DNA of 64,000 nucleotides from Calliopsis andreniformis (lineage: Eukaryota > Arthropoda > Insecta > Hymenoptera > Andrenidae): assembly GCF_051401765.1 (NCBI RefSeq), contig NW_027480535.1:744001-808000 (forward strand), read 5' to 3'. A program made the translations under genes and the position numbers. This document shows, piece by piece, positions 41,253 to 54,362 of this stretch; the stretch's first letter is position 1; each line of letters starts with the position of its first letter. A model generated the notes under the pieces. The model saw nothing but the letters and a program-made list of their open reading frames with translations. It made no database searches and was not told the origin of the DNA.

Positions 41253-43560
41253 ATGATTGAGGATTGAGGATTGAGTTTTGAGGATTGAGAATTGAGTATT
41301 GTGGGTTGAAGATTGTGTATACAGGATTGAAGATTGAGGATTGAGGATTGAGGATTGAAGATTGAGGATTGAGGATTGAGGATTCAGGATTGAAGATTGA
41401 GTATTGAGGATTGAAGATTGAGGATTTAGGATTGAGGATTGATGATTGAGTATTGAGGATTGAAGATTGAGGATTGAGGATTGAGGATTGAGGACTGAGG
41501 ATTGATGATTGAGGATTGATGATTGAGTATTGAGGATTGAAGATTGAGGATTGAGGATTGAGGATTAAGGATTGAGTGTTGAGGATTGAGAATTGAGGAT
41601 TGAGGTTTGAAGATTGTGTATTCAGGATTGAAGATTGAGGATTGAGGATTGAGGATTGAGGATTGACGATGAGGGCTGAGGGTTGAGGATTGGGGTTTGA
41701 GGACTGAGGACTGAGGATTGAGGATTGAGAATTGAGGATTGAGGATTGAGGATTGAAGATTGGGGATTGGGTATTGAGGATTGAAGAATGAGGATTGAGG
41801 ATTGAGGACTGAGGATTGGGGATTGAAGATTGAGGACTGAGGATTGAGGATTGAGGATTGAGGATTGAGGATTGAGGATTGAAGATTGAGTATTGAGGTT
41901 TGAAGATTGAGGATTTTGGATTGAGGATTGAGGATTGAGTATTGAACATTGAGGATTGGGGATTGAGTATTGACGATTGAGGATTCAGTATTGAGGATTG
42001 AGAATTGAGGATTGAGGATTGAAGGTTGAGTATTGAGGATTGAAGATTGAGGATTGAGGATTGAGTATTGTGGACTGACTATGAGGGCTGAGGGTTGAGG
42101 ATTGAGGTTTGAGGACTGAGAACTGAGGATTGAGGATTGAGAATTGAGGATTGAGGATTGAGGATTGAAGATTGAGGATTGGGTATTGAGGATCGAAGAC
42201 TGAGGATAGACGATTGAGGATTGAGGATTGAGGATTGAAAATTGAGGATTGAGGATTGAGGATTGAGGATTGAAGATTGAGTATTGAGGGTTGAAGATTG
42301 AGGATTGAGGATTGAAGATTGATGATCGAGTATTGAGGATTGAAGATTGAGGATTGAGGATTGAGGATTGAGGACTGAGGATTGATGATTGAGGATTGAT
42401 GATTGAGTATTGAGGATTGAAGATTGAGGATTGAGGATTGAGGATTGAGGATTGAGTTTTGAGGATTCAGAATTGAGGATTGAGGGTTGAAGATTGTGTA
42501 TACAGGATTGAAGATTGAGGATTGAGGATTGAAGATAGAGGATTGAGGATTGAGGATTGAGGATTGAGTATTGAAGATTGAGTATTGAGGATTGAATGTA
42601 GGGGATTGAGGGTTGAGGATTGAGGATTGAGGATTGAAGATTGAGGACTGGGGACTGAGTATTGAGTGTTGAGTGATGAGAATTGGTGTTTGTGGATAGA
42701 GATTTAATGATTGCAGATTGAGTATTGAGTATTGAAAACTGTGAATTGATGATACTCTAGTGAGCATTGAGAATTTACAACTGATTGTTGAGGACTGAGG
42801 TCTGAAGATTGAGGATTCAGGATTGAGGATCCAGGATTGAGGTTTGAGGACTGAGGATTGAGGATTGAGAATTGAGGATTGAGGATTGAGGATTGAGGAT
42901 TGAGGATTGGGGATTGAAGATTGAGGATTGGGTATTGCGTATTGAACATTGAGGATTGAGGATTGAGGATTGAGGATTGAGGATTGGGTATTGAGGATTG
43001 AAGACTGAGGATTGAGGATTGAGGATTGAGGATTGAGGATTGAAGATTGAGGATTGAGGATTGAGTATTGAGGATTGAGGATTGAAGATTGAGTATTGAG
43101 GATTGAAGATTGAGGATTGAGGATTGAGGATTGAGGATTGAGTATTGAGGATTGAGAATTGAGGATTGAGGGTTGAAGATTGTGTATTCAGGATTGAAGA
43201 TTGAGGATTGAGGATTGAGGATTGAGGATTGACGATGAGGGCTGAGGGTTGAGGATTGAGGTTTGAGGACTGAGGATTGAGGATTGAGGATTGAGAATTG
43301 AGGATTGAGGATTGAGGATTGAAGATTGAGGATTGGATATTGAGGATTGAAGAATGAGGATAGAGGATTGAGGACTGGGGATTGAAGATTGAGGATTGAG
43401 GATTGAGGATTGTGGATTGACGATGAGGGCTGAGGGTTGAGGATTGAGGTTTGAGGGCTGAGGACTGAGGATTGAGGATTCAGAATTGAGGATTGAGGAT
43501 TGAGGATTGAAGATTGAGGATTGGGTATTGAGAATTGAAGAATGAGGATTGAGGATTGAG
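41253..43560 (+). repeat. Spacer block S, copy 1
   Basis: Lies between HOR copies 2 and 3 and recurs downstream at +14,096 bp; the 14,096 match as a whole spans about 40267-43505 against 54363-57601. It carries the unusual core subtype at 42703 with TTTAATGA instead of TTTAAAGA and CTCTAGTGAGCATTG. No gene seen. Confidence 0.75.
42670..42809 (+). repeat. 140-bp core module, zeta subtype (4 copies)
   Basis: Alpha-like but with TTTAATGA in place of TTTAAAGA and CTCTAGTGAGCATTG in place of CTCTATTGAGGATTG. Positions: 42703, 56799, 58182, 59565. It is confined to spacer block S and the 1,383-bp triplication derived from it. Confidence 0.85.
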
Positions 43561-44084
43561 GACTGAGGATTGAGGATTGAGGATTGAGGATTGAAGATTG
43601 AGGATTGGGTATTGCTGACTGAACATTGAGGATTGAGGATTGAGGATTGAGGATTGAGGATTGAGGACTGAGGATTGATGATTGAGGATTGATGATTGAG
43701 TATTGAGGATTGAAGATTGAGGATTGAGGATTGAGGATTAAGGATTGAGTGTTGAGGATTGAGAATTGAGGATTGAGGGTTGAAGATTGTGTATTCAGGA
43801 TTGAAGATTGAGGATTGAGGATTGAGGATTGAGGATTGACGATGAGGGCTGAGGGTTGAGGATTGAGGTTTGAGGACTGAGGACTGAGGATTGAGGATTG
43901 AGAATTGAGGATTGAGGATTGAGGATTGAAGATTGAGGATTGGGTATTGAGGATTGAAGAATGAGGATTGAGGATTGAGGACTGAGGATTGGGGATTGAA
44001 GATTGAGGACTGAGGATTGAGGATTGAGGATTGAGGATTGAGGATAGAGGATTGAAGATTGAGGATTTTGGATTGAGGATTGAG

Positions 44085-45945
44085 GATTGAGTATTGAACA
44101 TTGAGGATTGGGGATTGAGTATTGACGATTGAGGATTCAGTATTGAGGATTGAGAATTGAGGATTGAGGATTGAAGGTTGAGTATTGAGGATTGAAGATT
44201 GAGGATTGAGGATTGAGTATTGTGGATTGACTATGAGGGCTGAGGGTTGAGGATTGAAGTTTGAGGACTGAGGATTGAGGATTGAGGATTGAGAATTGAG
44301 GATTGAGGATTGAGGATTGAAGATTGAGGATTGTGTATTGAGGATCGAAGACTGAGGATAGACGATTCAGGATTGAGGATTGAGGATTGAAGATTGAGGA
44401 TTGAGGATTGAGGATTGAGGATTGAAGATTGAGTATTGAGGATTGAAGATTGAGGATTGAGGATTGTAGATTGATGATTGAGTATTGAGGATTGAAGATT
44501 GAGGATTGAGGATTGAGGATTGAAGATTGAGGATTGGGTATTGAGGATTGAAGAATGAGGATTGAGGATTGAGGACTGAGGATTGGGGATTGAAGATTGA
44601 GGACTGAGGATTGAGGATTGAGGATTGAGGATTGAGGATTGAGGATTGAGGATTGAGGATTGGGGATTGAAGATTGAGGATTGGGTATTGCCTTTTGAAC
44701 ATTGTGGATTGAGTGTTGAGGATTGAGGATTGAGGATTGGGTATTGAGGATTGAAGACTGAGGATTGAGGATTGAGGATTGAGGATTGAGGATTGAAGAT
44801 TGAGGATTGAGTATTGAGGATTGAAGAATCAGTGTTGAGGATTGAGGTTTGAGGATTGAGGACTGAGGATTGAGGATTGAGGATTGAGGATTGAGGATTG
44901 AGGATTGAGGATTGAGGATTGAGTATTGAAGATTGAGGATTGAGGATTGAGGATTGAGGATTGAGGATTGAAGATTGAGGATTAGGGACTGAGTGTTGAG
45001 GGTTGAGTGATGAGAATTGATGTTTGTGGATAGAGATTTAAAGATAGCAGATTGAGTATTGAGTATTGAAAGCTGCGAATTGATGATATTCTATGGAGGA
45101 TTGAGAATTGACAACTGATTTTTGAGCACTGAGGTCTGAAGATTGAGGATTCAGGATTGAGGATTCAGGATTGAGGTTTGAGTACTGAGGATTGAGGATT
45201 GAGGATTGAGGATTGAGGATTGAGGATTGAGGATTGAAGATTGAGGATTGGGTATTGCTGACTGAACATTGAGGATTGAGGATTGAGGATTGAGGATTGA
45301 GGATTGAGGACTGAGGATTGATGATTGAGGATTGATGATTGAGTATTGAGGATTGAAGATTGAGGATTGAGGATTGAGGATTAAGGATTGAGTGTTGAGG
45401 ATTGAGAATTGAGGATTGAGGGTTGAAGATTGTGTATTCAGGATTGAAGATTGAGGATTGAGGATTGAGGATTGAGGATTGACGATGAGGGCTGAGGGTT
45501 GAGGATTGAGGTTTGAGGACTGAGGACTGAGGATTGAGGATTGAGAATTGAGGATTGAGGATTGAGGATTGAGGACTGAGGATTGGGGATTGAAGATTGA
45601 GGACTGAGGATTGAGGATTGAGGATTGAGGATTGAGGATTGAGGATTGAAGATTGAGTATTGAGGTTTGAAGATTGAGGATTTAGGATTGAGGATTGAGG
45701 ATTGAGTATTGAACATTGAGGATTGGGGATTGAGGATTGACGATTGAGGATTCAGTATTGAGGATTGAGAATTCAGGATTGAGGATTGAAGGTTGAGTAT
45801 TGAGGATTGAAGATTGAGGATTGAGGATTGAGTATTGAGGATTGACTATGAGGGCTGAGGGTTGAGGATTGAGGTTTGAGGACTGAGGACTGATGATTGA
45901 GGATTGAGAATTGAGGATTGAGGATTGAGGATTGAAGATTGAGGA
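44085..45945 (+). repeat. 2,566-bp-spaced duplication inside HOR copy 3, first arm
   Basis: Matches 46651-48511 at a constant 2,566 bp (cores 45037 and 47603). Both arms share the private substitution CTATGGAGG in the core, where other copies of this subtype have CTATTGAGG, showing that the duplication is local and recent. The 0.7 kb between the arms (45946-46650) matches the downstream arm at a different offset (958 bp), as if the path had jumped back by one Y+D pair. Confidence 0.8.
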
Positions 45946-46224
45946 TTGTGTATTGAGGATCGAAGACTGAGGATAGACGATTCAGGATTGAGGATTGAGG
46001 ATTGAAGATTGAGGATTGAGGATTGAGGATTGAGGATTGAAGATTGAGTATTGAGGATTGAAGATTGAGGATTGAGGATTGTAGATTGATGATTGAGTAT
46101 TGAGGATTGAAGATTGAGGATTGAGGATTGAGGATTGAAGATTGAGGATTGGGTATTGAGGATTGAAGAATGAGGATTGAGGATTGAGGACTGAGGATTG
46201 GGGATTGAAGATTGAGGACTGAGG

Positions 46225-46660
46225 ATTGAGGATTGAGGATTGAGGATTGAGGATTGAGGATTGAGGATTGGGGATTGAAGATTGAGGATTGGGTATTGCC
46301 TATTGAACATTGTGGATTGAGTGTTGAGGATTGAGGATTGAGGATTGGGTATTGAGGATTGAAGACTGAGGATTGAGGATTGAGGATTGAGGATTGAGGA
46401 TTGAAGATTGAGGATTGAGTATTGAGGATTGAAGAATCAGTGTTGAGGATTGAGGTTTGAGGATTGAGGACTGAGGATTGAGGATTGAGGATTGAGGATT
46501 GAGGATTGAGGATTGAGGATTGAGGATTGAGGATTGGGGATTGAAGATTGAGGATTGGGTATTGCCTATTGAACATTGTGGATTGAGTGTTGAGGATTGA
46601 GGATTGAGGATTGGGTATTGAGGATTGAAGACTGAGGATTGAGGATTGAGGATTGAGGAT
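46225..46660 (+). repeat. 266-bp tandem duplication between the 2,566-bp arms
   Basis: GCCTATTGAACATTGTGG occurs at 46298 and again at 46564, 266 bp apart. 266 is exactly 38x7 and no hexamer lies in the interval. It is absent from the matching places at 16.7, 33.0 and 47.3 kb. Confidence 0.75.
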
Positions 46661-48511
46661 TGAGTATTGAACATTGAGGATTGGGGATTGAGTATTGACG
46701 ATTGAGGATTCAGTATTGAGGATTGAGAATTGAGGATTGAGGATTGAAGGTTGAGTATTGAGGATTGAAGATTGAGGATTGAGGATTGAGTATTGTGGAT
46801 TGACTATGAGGGCTGAGGGTTGAGGATTGAAGTTTGAGGACTGAGGACTGAGGATTGAGGATTGAGAATTGAGGATTGAGGATTGAGGATTGAAGATTGA
46901 GGATTGTGTATTGAGGATCGAAGACTGAGGATAGACGATTCAGGATTGAGGATTGAGGATTGAAGATTGAGGATTGAGGATTGAGGATTGAGGATTGAAG
47001 ATTGAGTATTGAGGATTGAAGATTGAGGATTGAGGATTGTAGATTGATGATTGAGTATTGAGGATTGAAGATTGAGGATTGAGGATTGAGGATTGAAGAT
47101 TGAGGATTGGGTATTGAGGATTGAAGAATGAGGATTGAGGATTGAGGACTGAGGATTGGGGATTGAAGATTGAGGACTGAGGATTGAGGATTGAGGATTG
47201 AGGATTGAGGATTGAGGATTGAGGATTGGGGATTGAAGATTGAGGATTGGGTATTGCCTATTGAACATTGTGGATTGAGTGTTGAGGATTGAGGATTGAG
47301 GATTGGGTATTGAGGATTGAAGACTGAGGATTGAGGATTGAGGATTGAGGATTGAGGATTGAAGATTGAGGATTGAGTATTGAGGATTGAAGAATCAGTG
47401 TTGAGGATTGAGGTTTGAGGATTGAGGACTGAGGATTGAGGATTGAGGATTGAGGATTGAGGATTGAGGATTGAGGATTGAGGATTGAGTATTGAAGATT
47501 GAGGATTGAGGATTGAGGATTGAGGATTGAGGATTGAAGATTGAGGATTAGGGACTGAGTGTTGAGGGTTGAGTGATGAGAATTGATGTTTGTGGATAGA
47601 GATTTAAAGATAGCAGATTGAGTATTGAGTATTGAAAGCTGCGAATTGATGATATTCTATGGAGGATTGAGAATTGACAACTGATTTTTGAGCACTGAGG
47701 TCTGAAGATTGAGGATTCAGGATTGAGGATTCAGGATTGAGGTTTGAGTACTGAGGATTGAGGATTGAGGATTGAGGATTGAGGATTGAGGATTGAGGAT
47801 TGAAGATTGAGGATTGGGTATTGCTGACTGAACATTGAGGATTGAGGATTGAGGATTGAGGATTGAGGATTGAGGACTGAGGATTGATGATTGAGGATTG
47901 ATGATTGAGTATTGAGGATTGAAGATTGAGGATTGAGGATTGAGGATTAAGGATTGAGTGTTGAGGATTGAGAATTGAGGATTGAGGGTTGAAGATTGTG
48001 TATTCAGGATTGAAGATTGAGGATTGAGGATTGAGGATTGAGGATTGACGATGAGGGCTGAGGGTTGAGGATTGAGGTTTGAGGACTGAGGACTGAGGAT
48101 TGAGGATTGAGAATTGAGGATTGAGGATTGAGGATTGAGGACTGAGGATTGGGGATTGAAGATTGAGGACTGAGGATTGAGGATTGAGGATTGAGGATTG
48201 AGGATTGAGGATTGAAGATTGAGTATTGAGGTTTGAAGATTGAGGATTTAGGATTGAGGATTGAGGATTGAGTATTGAACATTGAGGATTGGGGATTGAG
48301 GATTGACGATTGAGGATTCAGTATTGAGGATTGAGAATTCAGGATTGAGGATTGAAGGTTGAGTATTGAGGATTGAAGATTGAGGATTGAGGATTGAGTA
48401 TTGAGGATTGACTATGAGGGCTGAGGGTTGAGGATTGAGGTTTGAGGACTGAGGACTGATGATTGAGGATTGAGAATTGAGGATTGAGGATTGAGGATTG
48501 AAGATTGAGGA
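46651..48511 (+). repeat. 2,566-bp-spaced duplication inside HOR copy 3, second arm
   Basis: Second arm of the pair, continuing without a break into the rest of HOR copy 3. 2,566 equals 367x7-3, with three hexamers between the two cores (near 45485, 45849, 46806). Confidence 0.8.
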
Positions 48512-50848
48512 TTGGGTATTGAGGATCGAAGACTGAGGATAGACGATTGAGGATTGAGGATTGAGGATTGAAGATTGAGGATTGAGGATTGAGGATTGAG
48601 GATTGAAGATTGAGTATTGAGGATTGAAGATTGAGGATTGAGGATTGAAGATTGATGATTGAGTATTGAGGATTGAGGATTGAGGATTGAGGATTGAGGA
48701 TTGAGGATTGAGTACTGAGGATTGATGATTGAGGATTGATGATTGAGTATTGAGGATTGAAGATTGAGGATTGAGGATTGAGGATTGAGGATTGAGGATT
48801 GAGGATTGAGTTTTAAGGATTGAGAATTGAGGATTGAGGGTTGAAGATTGTGTATACAGGATTGAAGATTGAGGATTGAGGATTGAGGATTGAGGATTGA
48901 GTATTGAAGATTGAGTATTGAGGATTGAATGTAGGGGATTGAGGTTTGAGGATTGATGATTGAGGATTGAAGATTGAGGACTGGGGACTGAGTATTGAGT
49001 GTTGAGTTATGAGAATTGGTGTTTGTGTATAGAGATTTAAAGATTGCAGATTGAGTATTGAGTATTGAAAACTGTGAATTGATGATACTCTATTGAGGAT
49101 TGAGAATTTACAACTGATTGTTGAGGACTGAGGTCTGAAGGTTGAGGATTCAGGATTGAGGATCCAGGATTGAGGTTTGAGGACTGAGGATTGAGGATTG
49201 AGGATTGGGGATTGAAGATTGAGGATTGGGTATTGCGTATTGAACATTGAGGATTGAGGATTGGGGATTGAGGATTGAGGATTGGGTATTGAGGGTTGAA
49301 GACTGAGGATTGAGGATTGAGGATTGAGGATTGAGGATTGAAGATTGAGGATTGAGGATTGAGGATTGAGGATTGAAGATTGAGTATTGAGGATTGAAGA
49401 TTGAGGATTGAGGATTGAGGATTGAGGATTGAGTATTGAGGATTGAGAATTGAGGATTGAGGGTGGAAGATTGTGTATTCAGGATTGAAGATTGAGGATT
49501 GAGGATTGAGGATTGAGGATTGACGATGAGGGCTGAGGGTTGAGGATTGAGGTTTGAGGACTGAGGACTGAGGATTGAGGATTGAGAATTGAGGATTGAG
49601 GATTGAGGATTGAAGATTGAGGATTGGATATTGAGGATTTAAGAATGAGGATAGAGGATTGAGGACTGAGGATTGAGGATTGAAGATTGAGGATTGAGGA
49701 TTGAGGATTGAGGATTGAGTATTGAAGATTGAGTATTGAGGATTGAGGATTGAAGATTGAGGACGGGGGACTGAGTATTGAGGGTTGAGTGACGAGAATT
49801 GGTGTTTGTGGATAGAGATTTAAAGATTGCAGATTGAGTATTGAGTATTGAAGACTGTGAATTGATGATATTCTATTGAGGATTGAGAATTTACAACTGA
49901 TTGTTGAGGACTGAGGTCTGAAGATTGAGGATTCAGGATTGAGGATCCAGGATTGAGGTTTGAGGACTGAGGATTGTGGATTGAGGATTGAGGATTGAGG
50001 ATTGAGGATTGAGGATTGAGGATTGGGTATTGAGGATTGAAGACTGAGGATTGAGGATTCAGGATTGAGGATTGAGGATTGAAGATTGAGGATTGTGGAT
50101 TGAGGATTGAGGATTGAAGATTGAGTATTGAGGATTGAAGGTTGAGGATTGAGGATTGAGGATTGATGATTGAGTATTGAGGATTGAAGATTGAGGATTG
50201 GGGATTGAGGATTGAGGACTGAGGATTGGTGATTGAGGATTGATGATTGAGTATTGAGGACTGAAGATTGAGGATTGAGGATTGAGGATTGAGGATTGAG
50301 GATTGAGTATTGAGGATTGAGAATTGAGGATTGAGTATTGAGGGTTGAAGATTGTGTATTCAGGATTGAAGATTGAGGATTGAGGATTGAGTATTGTGGA
50401 TTGACGATGAGGGCTGAGGGTTGAGGATTGAGGTTTGAGGACTGAGGACTGAGGATTGAGGATTCAGAATTGAGGATTGAGGATTGAGGATTGAAGATTG
50501 AGGATTGGGTATTGAGGATTGAAGAATGAGGATTGAGGATTGAGGACTGAGGATTGAGGATTGAAGATTGAGGATTGAGGATTGAGGATTGAGGATTGAA
50601 GATTGAGTATTGAGGATTGAAGGTAGGGGATTGAGGATTGAGGATTGAGGATTGAGGATTGAGGACTGAAGATTGAGGACTGGGGACTGAGTATTGAGGG
50701 CTGAGTGATGAGAATTGATGTTTGTGGATAGAGATTTAAAGATTGCAGATTGAGTATTGAGTATTGAAAACTGTGAATTGATGATATTCTATTGAGGATT
50801 GAGAATTTACAACTGATTGTTGAGGACTGAGGTCTGAAGATTGAGGAT

Positions 50849-51068
50849 TCAGGATTGAGGATCCAGGATTGAGGTTTGAGGAGTGAGGATTGAGGATTGA
50901 GGATTGAAGATTGAGGTTTGAGGGTTGAGGATTGAGGGTTGAGGACTGATGATTGAGGATTGAGGATTGAGCATTGACGATTGAAGATTGAAGACTGTGG
51001 ATTGAGGATTGAAAATTGACGATTGAGGATTGTGGATTGAGGATTGAGGATTGAACATTGAGGACTGA
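50849..51068 (+). repeat. Divergent island (HOR copy 3)
   Basis: Copy of the island at +13,398 bp from HOR copy 2. The following core has ACAAATG where copies 1 and 2 have ACAACTG. Confidence 0.88.
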
Positions 51069-53600
51069 GTGTTGAGGGTTGAGTGATGAGAATTGATGTT
51101 TGTGGATAGAGGCTTGAAGGTTGCAGATTGTGTATTGAGTATTGAAAACTGTGAATTGAGGATATTCTATTGAGGATTCAGGATTGACAAATGATTGTTG
51201 AGGACTCAGGGCTGAAGATTGAGGATTGAGGTTTGAGGATTGAGGATTGACGGTGAGGGCTGATGGTTGAGGATTGAGGTTTGAGGACTGAGGACTGAGG
51301 ATTGAGGATTGAGAATCGAGGATTGAGGATTGAGGATTGAAGATTGTGGATTGGGTATTGAGGATTGAAGAATGAGGATTGAGGATTGAGGAGTGAGGAT
51401 TGAGGATTGAAGATTGAGGATTGAGGATTGAGGATTGATGATTGAAGATTGAGTATTGAGGATTGAAGGTAGGGGATTGAGGATTGAGGATTGAGGATTG
51501 AGGATTGAAGATTGAGGACTGGGGACTGAGTATTGAGGGTTGAGTGATGAGAATTGGTGTTTGTGGATAGATATTTAAAGATTGCAGATTGAGTATTGAG
51601 TATTGAAAACTGTGAATTGATGATATTCTATTGAGGATTGAGAATTTACAACTGATTGTTGAGGACTGATGTCTGCAGATTGAGGATTCACGATTGAGGA
51701 TCCAGGATTGAGGTTTGAGGACTGAGGATTGAGGATTGAGGATTGAGGATTGAGGATTGAGGATTGAGGATTGGGGATTGAAGATTGAGGATTGGGTATT
51801 GCGTATTGAACATTGAGGATTGAGGATTGAGGATTGAGGATTGAGGATTGAGGACTGAAGATTGAATATTGATGATTGAAGATTGAGTATTGAGGATTGA
51901 GGGTTGTGGATTGAGGACGGGGACTGAGGGTTGAGTATTGATGTCTGAGGTCTGAGGATTGAGGATTGGGTATTGAGGATTGAAGAATGAGGATTGAGGA
52001 TTGAGGACTGAGGATTGAGGATTGAAGATTGAGGACTGAGGATTGAGGATTGAGGATTGAGGATTGAGGATTGAGGATTGAAGATTGAGTATTGAGGTTT
52101 GAAGATTGAGGATTCTGGATTGAGGATTGAGGATTGAGTATTGAACATCGAGGATTGGGGATTGAGGATTGACGATTGAGGATTCAGTATTGAGGATTGA
52201 GAATTGAGGATTGAGGGTTGAAGGTTGAGTATTGAGGATTGAAGATTGAGGATTGAGGATTGAGGATTGACGATTGACTATGAGGGCTGAGGGTTGAGGA
52301 TTGAGGATTGAGGATTGAGTATTGAAGATTGAGTATTGAGGATTGAATGTAGGGGATTGAGGGTTGAGGACTGAGGATTGAGGATTGAAGATTGAGGACT
52401 GCGGACTGAGTATTGAGGGTTGAGTGATGAGAATTGGTGTTTGTGGATAGAGATTTAAAGATAGCAGATTGAGTATTGAGTATTGAACGCTGTGAATTGA
52501 TGATATTCTATTGAGGATTGAGAATTGACAACTGATTTTTGAGCACTGAGGTCTGAAGATTGAGCATTCAGGATTGAGGATTCAGGATTGAGGATTCAGG
52601 ATTGAGGTTTGAGTACTGAGGATTGAGGATTGAGGATTGAGGATTGAGGATTGAGGATTGAGGATTGAGGATTGAAGATTGAGGATTGGGTATTGCTGAC
52701 TGAACATTGAGGATTGAGGATTGAGGATTGAGTATTGAGGATTGAGGACTGAAGATTGAATATTTATGATTGAAGATTGAGGATTGAGGATTGAGGCCTG
52801 TGGATTGAGGACGAGGACTGAGGGTTCAGTATTGATGTCTGAGGTCTGAGGATTGAGGATTGAGGATTGAGGATTGAAGATTGAGTATTGAGGTTTGAAG
52901 ATTGAGGATTTTGGATTGAGGATTGAGGATTGAGTATTGAAGATTGAGGATTGTGGATTGAGGATTGACGATTGAGGATTCAGTATTGAGGATTGAGAAT
53001 TGAGGATAGAGGATTGAAGGTTGAGTATTGAGGATTGAAGATTGAGGATTGAGGATTGAGGATTGAGGTTTGACTATGAGGGCTGAGGGTTGAGGATTGA
53101 GGTTTGAGGACTGAGGACTGAGGATTGAGGATTGAGAATTGAGGATTGAGGATTGAGGATTGAAGATTGAGGATTGGGTATTGAGGATCGAAGACTGAGG
53201 ATTGAGGATTGAGGATTGAGGATTGAGGATTGACGATTGAGGATTGAGGATTGAGGATTGAGGATTGAAGATTGAGTATTGAGGATTGAAGATTGAGGAT
53301 CGAGGATTGAGGATTGATGATTGAGTATTGAGGATTGAAGATTGACGATTGAGGATTGAGGATTGAGGGTTGAAGATTGTGTATTCAGGATTGAAGATTG
53401 AGGATTGAGGATCGAGGATTGAGGATTGACGATTAGGGCTGAGGGTTGAGGATTGAGGTTTGAGGACTGAGGACTGTGGATTGAGGATTGAGAATTGAGG
53501 ATTGAGGATTGAGGATTGAAGATTGAGGATTGGGTATTGAGGATTGAAGAATGAGGATTGAGGATTGAGGACTGAGGATTGAGGATTGAAGATTGAGGAT

Positions 53601-54362
53601 TGAGGATTGAGGATTGAGGATTGAGGATTGAGTATTGAAGATTGAGTATTGAGGATTGAGGATTGAAGATTGGGGACTGGGGACTGAGTATTGAGGGTTG
53701 AGTGATGAGAATTGGTGTTTGTGGATAGAGATTTAAAGATTGCAGATTGAGTATTGAGTATTGAAAACTGTGAATTGATGATATTCTATTGAGGATTGAG
53801 AATTTACAACTGATTGTTGAGGACTGAGGTCTGAAGATTGAGGATTGAGGATTGAGGATTGAGGATTGAAGATTGAGGATTGGGTATTGCTGACTGAACA
53901 TTGAGGATTGAGGATTGAGTATTGAGGATTGAGGACTGAAGATTGAATATTGATGATTGAAGATTGAGGATTGAGGATTGAGGGCTGTGGATTGAGGACG
54001 AGGACTGAGGGTTCAGTATTGATGTCTGAGGTCTGAGGATTGAGGATTGAGGATTGAGGATTGAAGATTGAGTATTGAGGATTGAAGATTGAGGATTGAG
54101 GATTGTGGATTGAGGATTGACTATGAGGGCTGAGTGTTGAGGATTGAGGTTTGAGGACTGAGGACTGAGGATTGAGGATTGAGAATTGAGGATTGAGGAT
54201 TGAGGATTGAAGATTGAGGATTGGGTATTGAGGATCGAAGACTGAGGATTGAGGATTGAGGATTGAGGATTGAGGATTGAAGATTGAGGATTGAGGATTG
54301 AGGATTGAGGATTGAAGATTGAGTATTGAGGATTGAAGATTGAGGATTGAGGATTGAGGATT
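53601..54362 (+). repeat. Mosaic segment of 13.2/29.5-kb type after HOR copy 3
   Basis: The TTTAAA core at 53732 and the flank up to about 54362 follow the sequence at 13253-13905 and 29579-30231 (TGGGGACTGGGGAC before the core, TGATGTCTGAGGTCTG after it), with three fewer heptamers. It then joins the 40.27-kb-type sequence at GATGATTGCG (54363). Confidence 0.7.

Larger units (their letters stand above)
43570..53600 (+). repeat. Large HOR, copy 3
   Basis: Joins the HOR pattern at a point equivalent to 31.9 kb of copy 2 (offset 11,691, then 11,698 after one extra heptamer), so the left part of the HOR is missing. After the internal 2,566-bp duplication the offset from copy 2 is 14,264, then 13,398 once past the 866-bp unit, then 13,405. 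Cores at 45037, 47603, 49036, 49819, 50735, 51113, 51574 and 52454 reproduce the copy 2 order. It leaves the pattern near 53600 into 13.2-kb-type sequence. Confidence 0.82.

Noticed and set aside
39421..41949. Minus-strand open frame of 842 codons as a repeat-rich protein
   Set aside because: Same (SSILNPQ)n peptide in all three minus frames, no ribosome-site or promoter context, ends set by variant heptamers, and frame shifts by hexamers without consequence. Not a supported gene.
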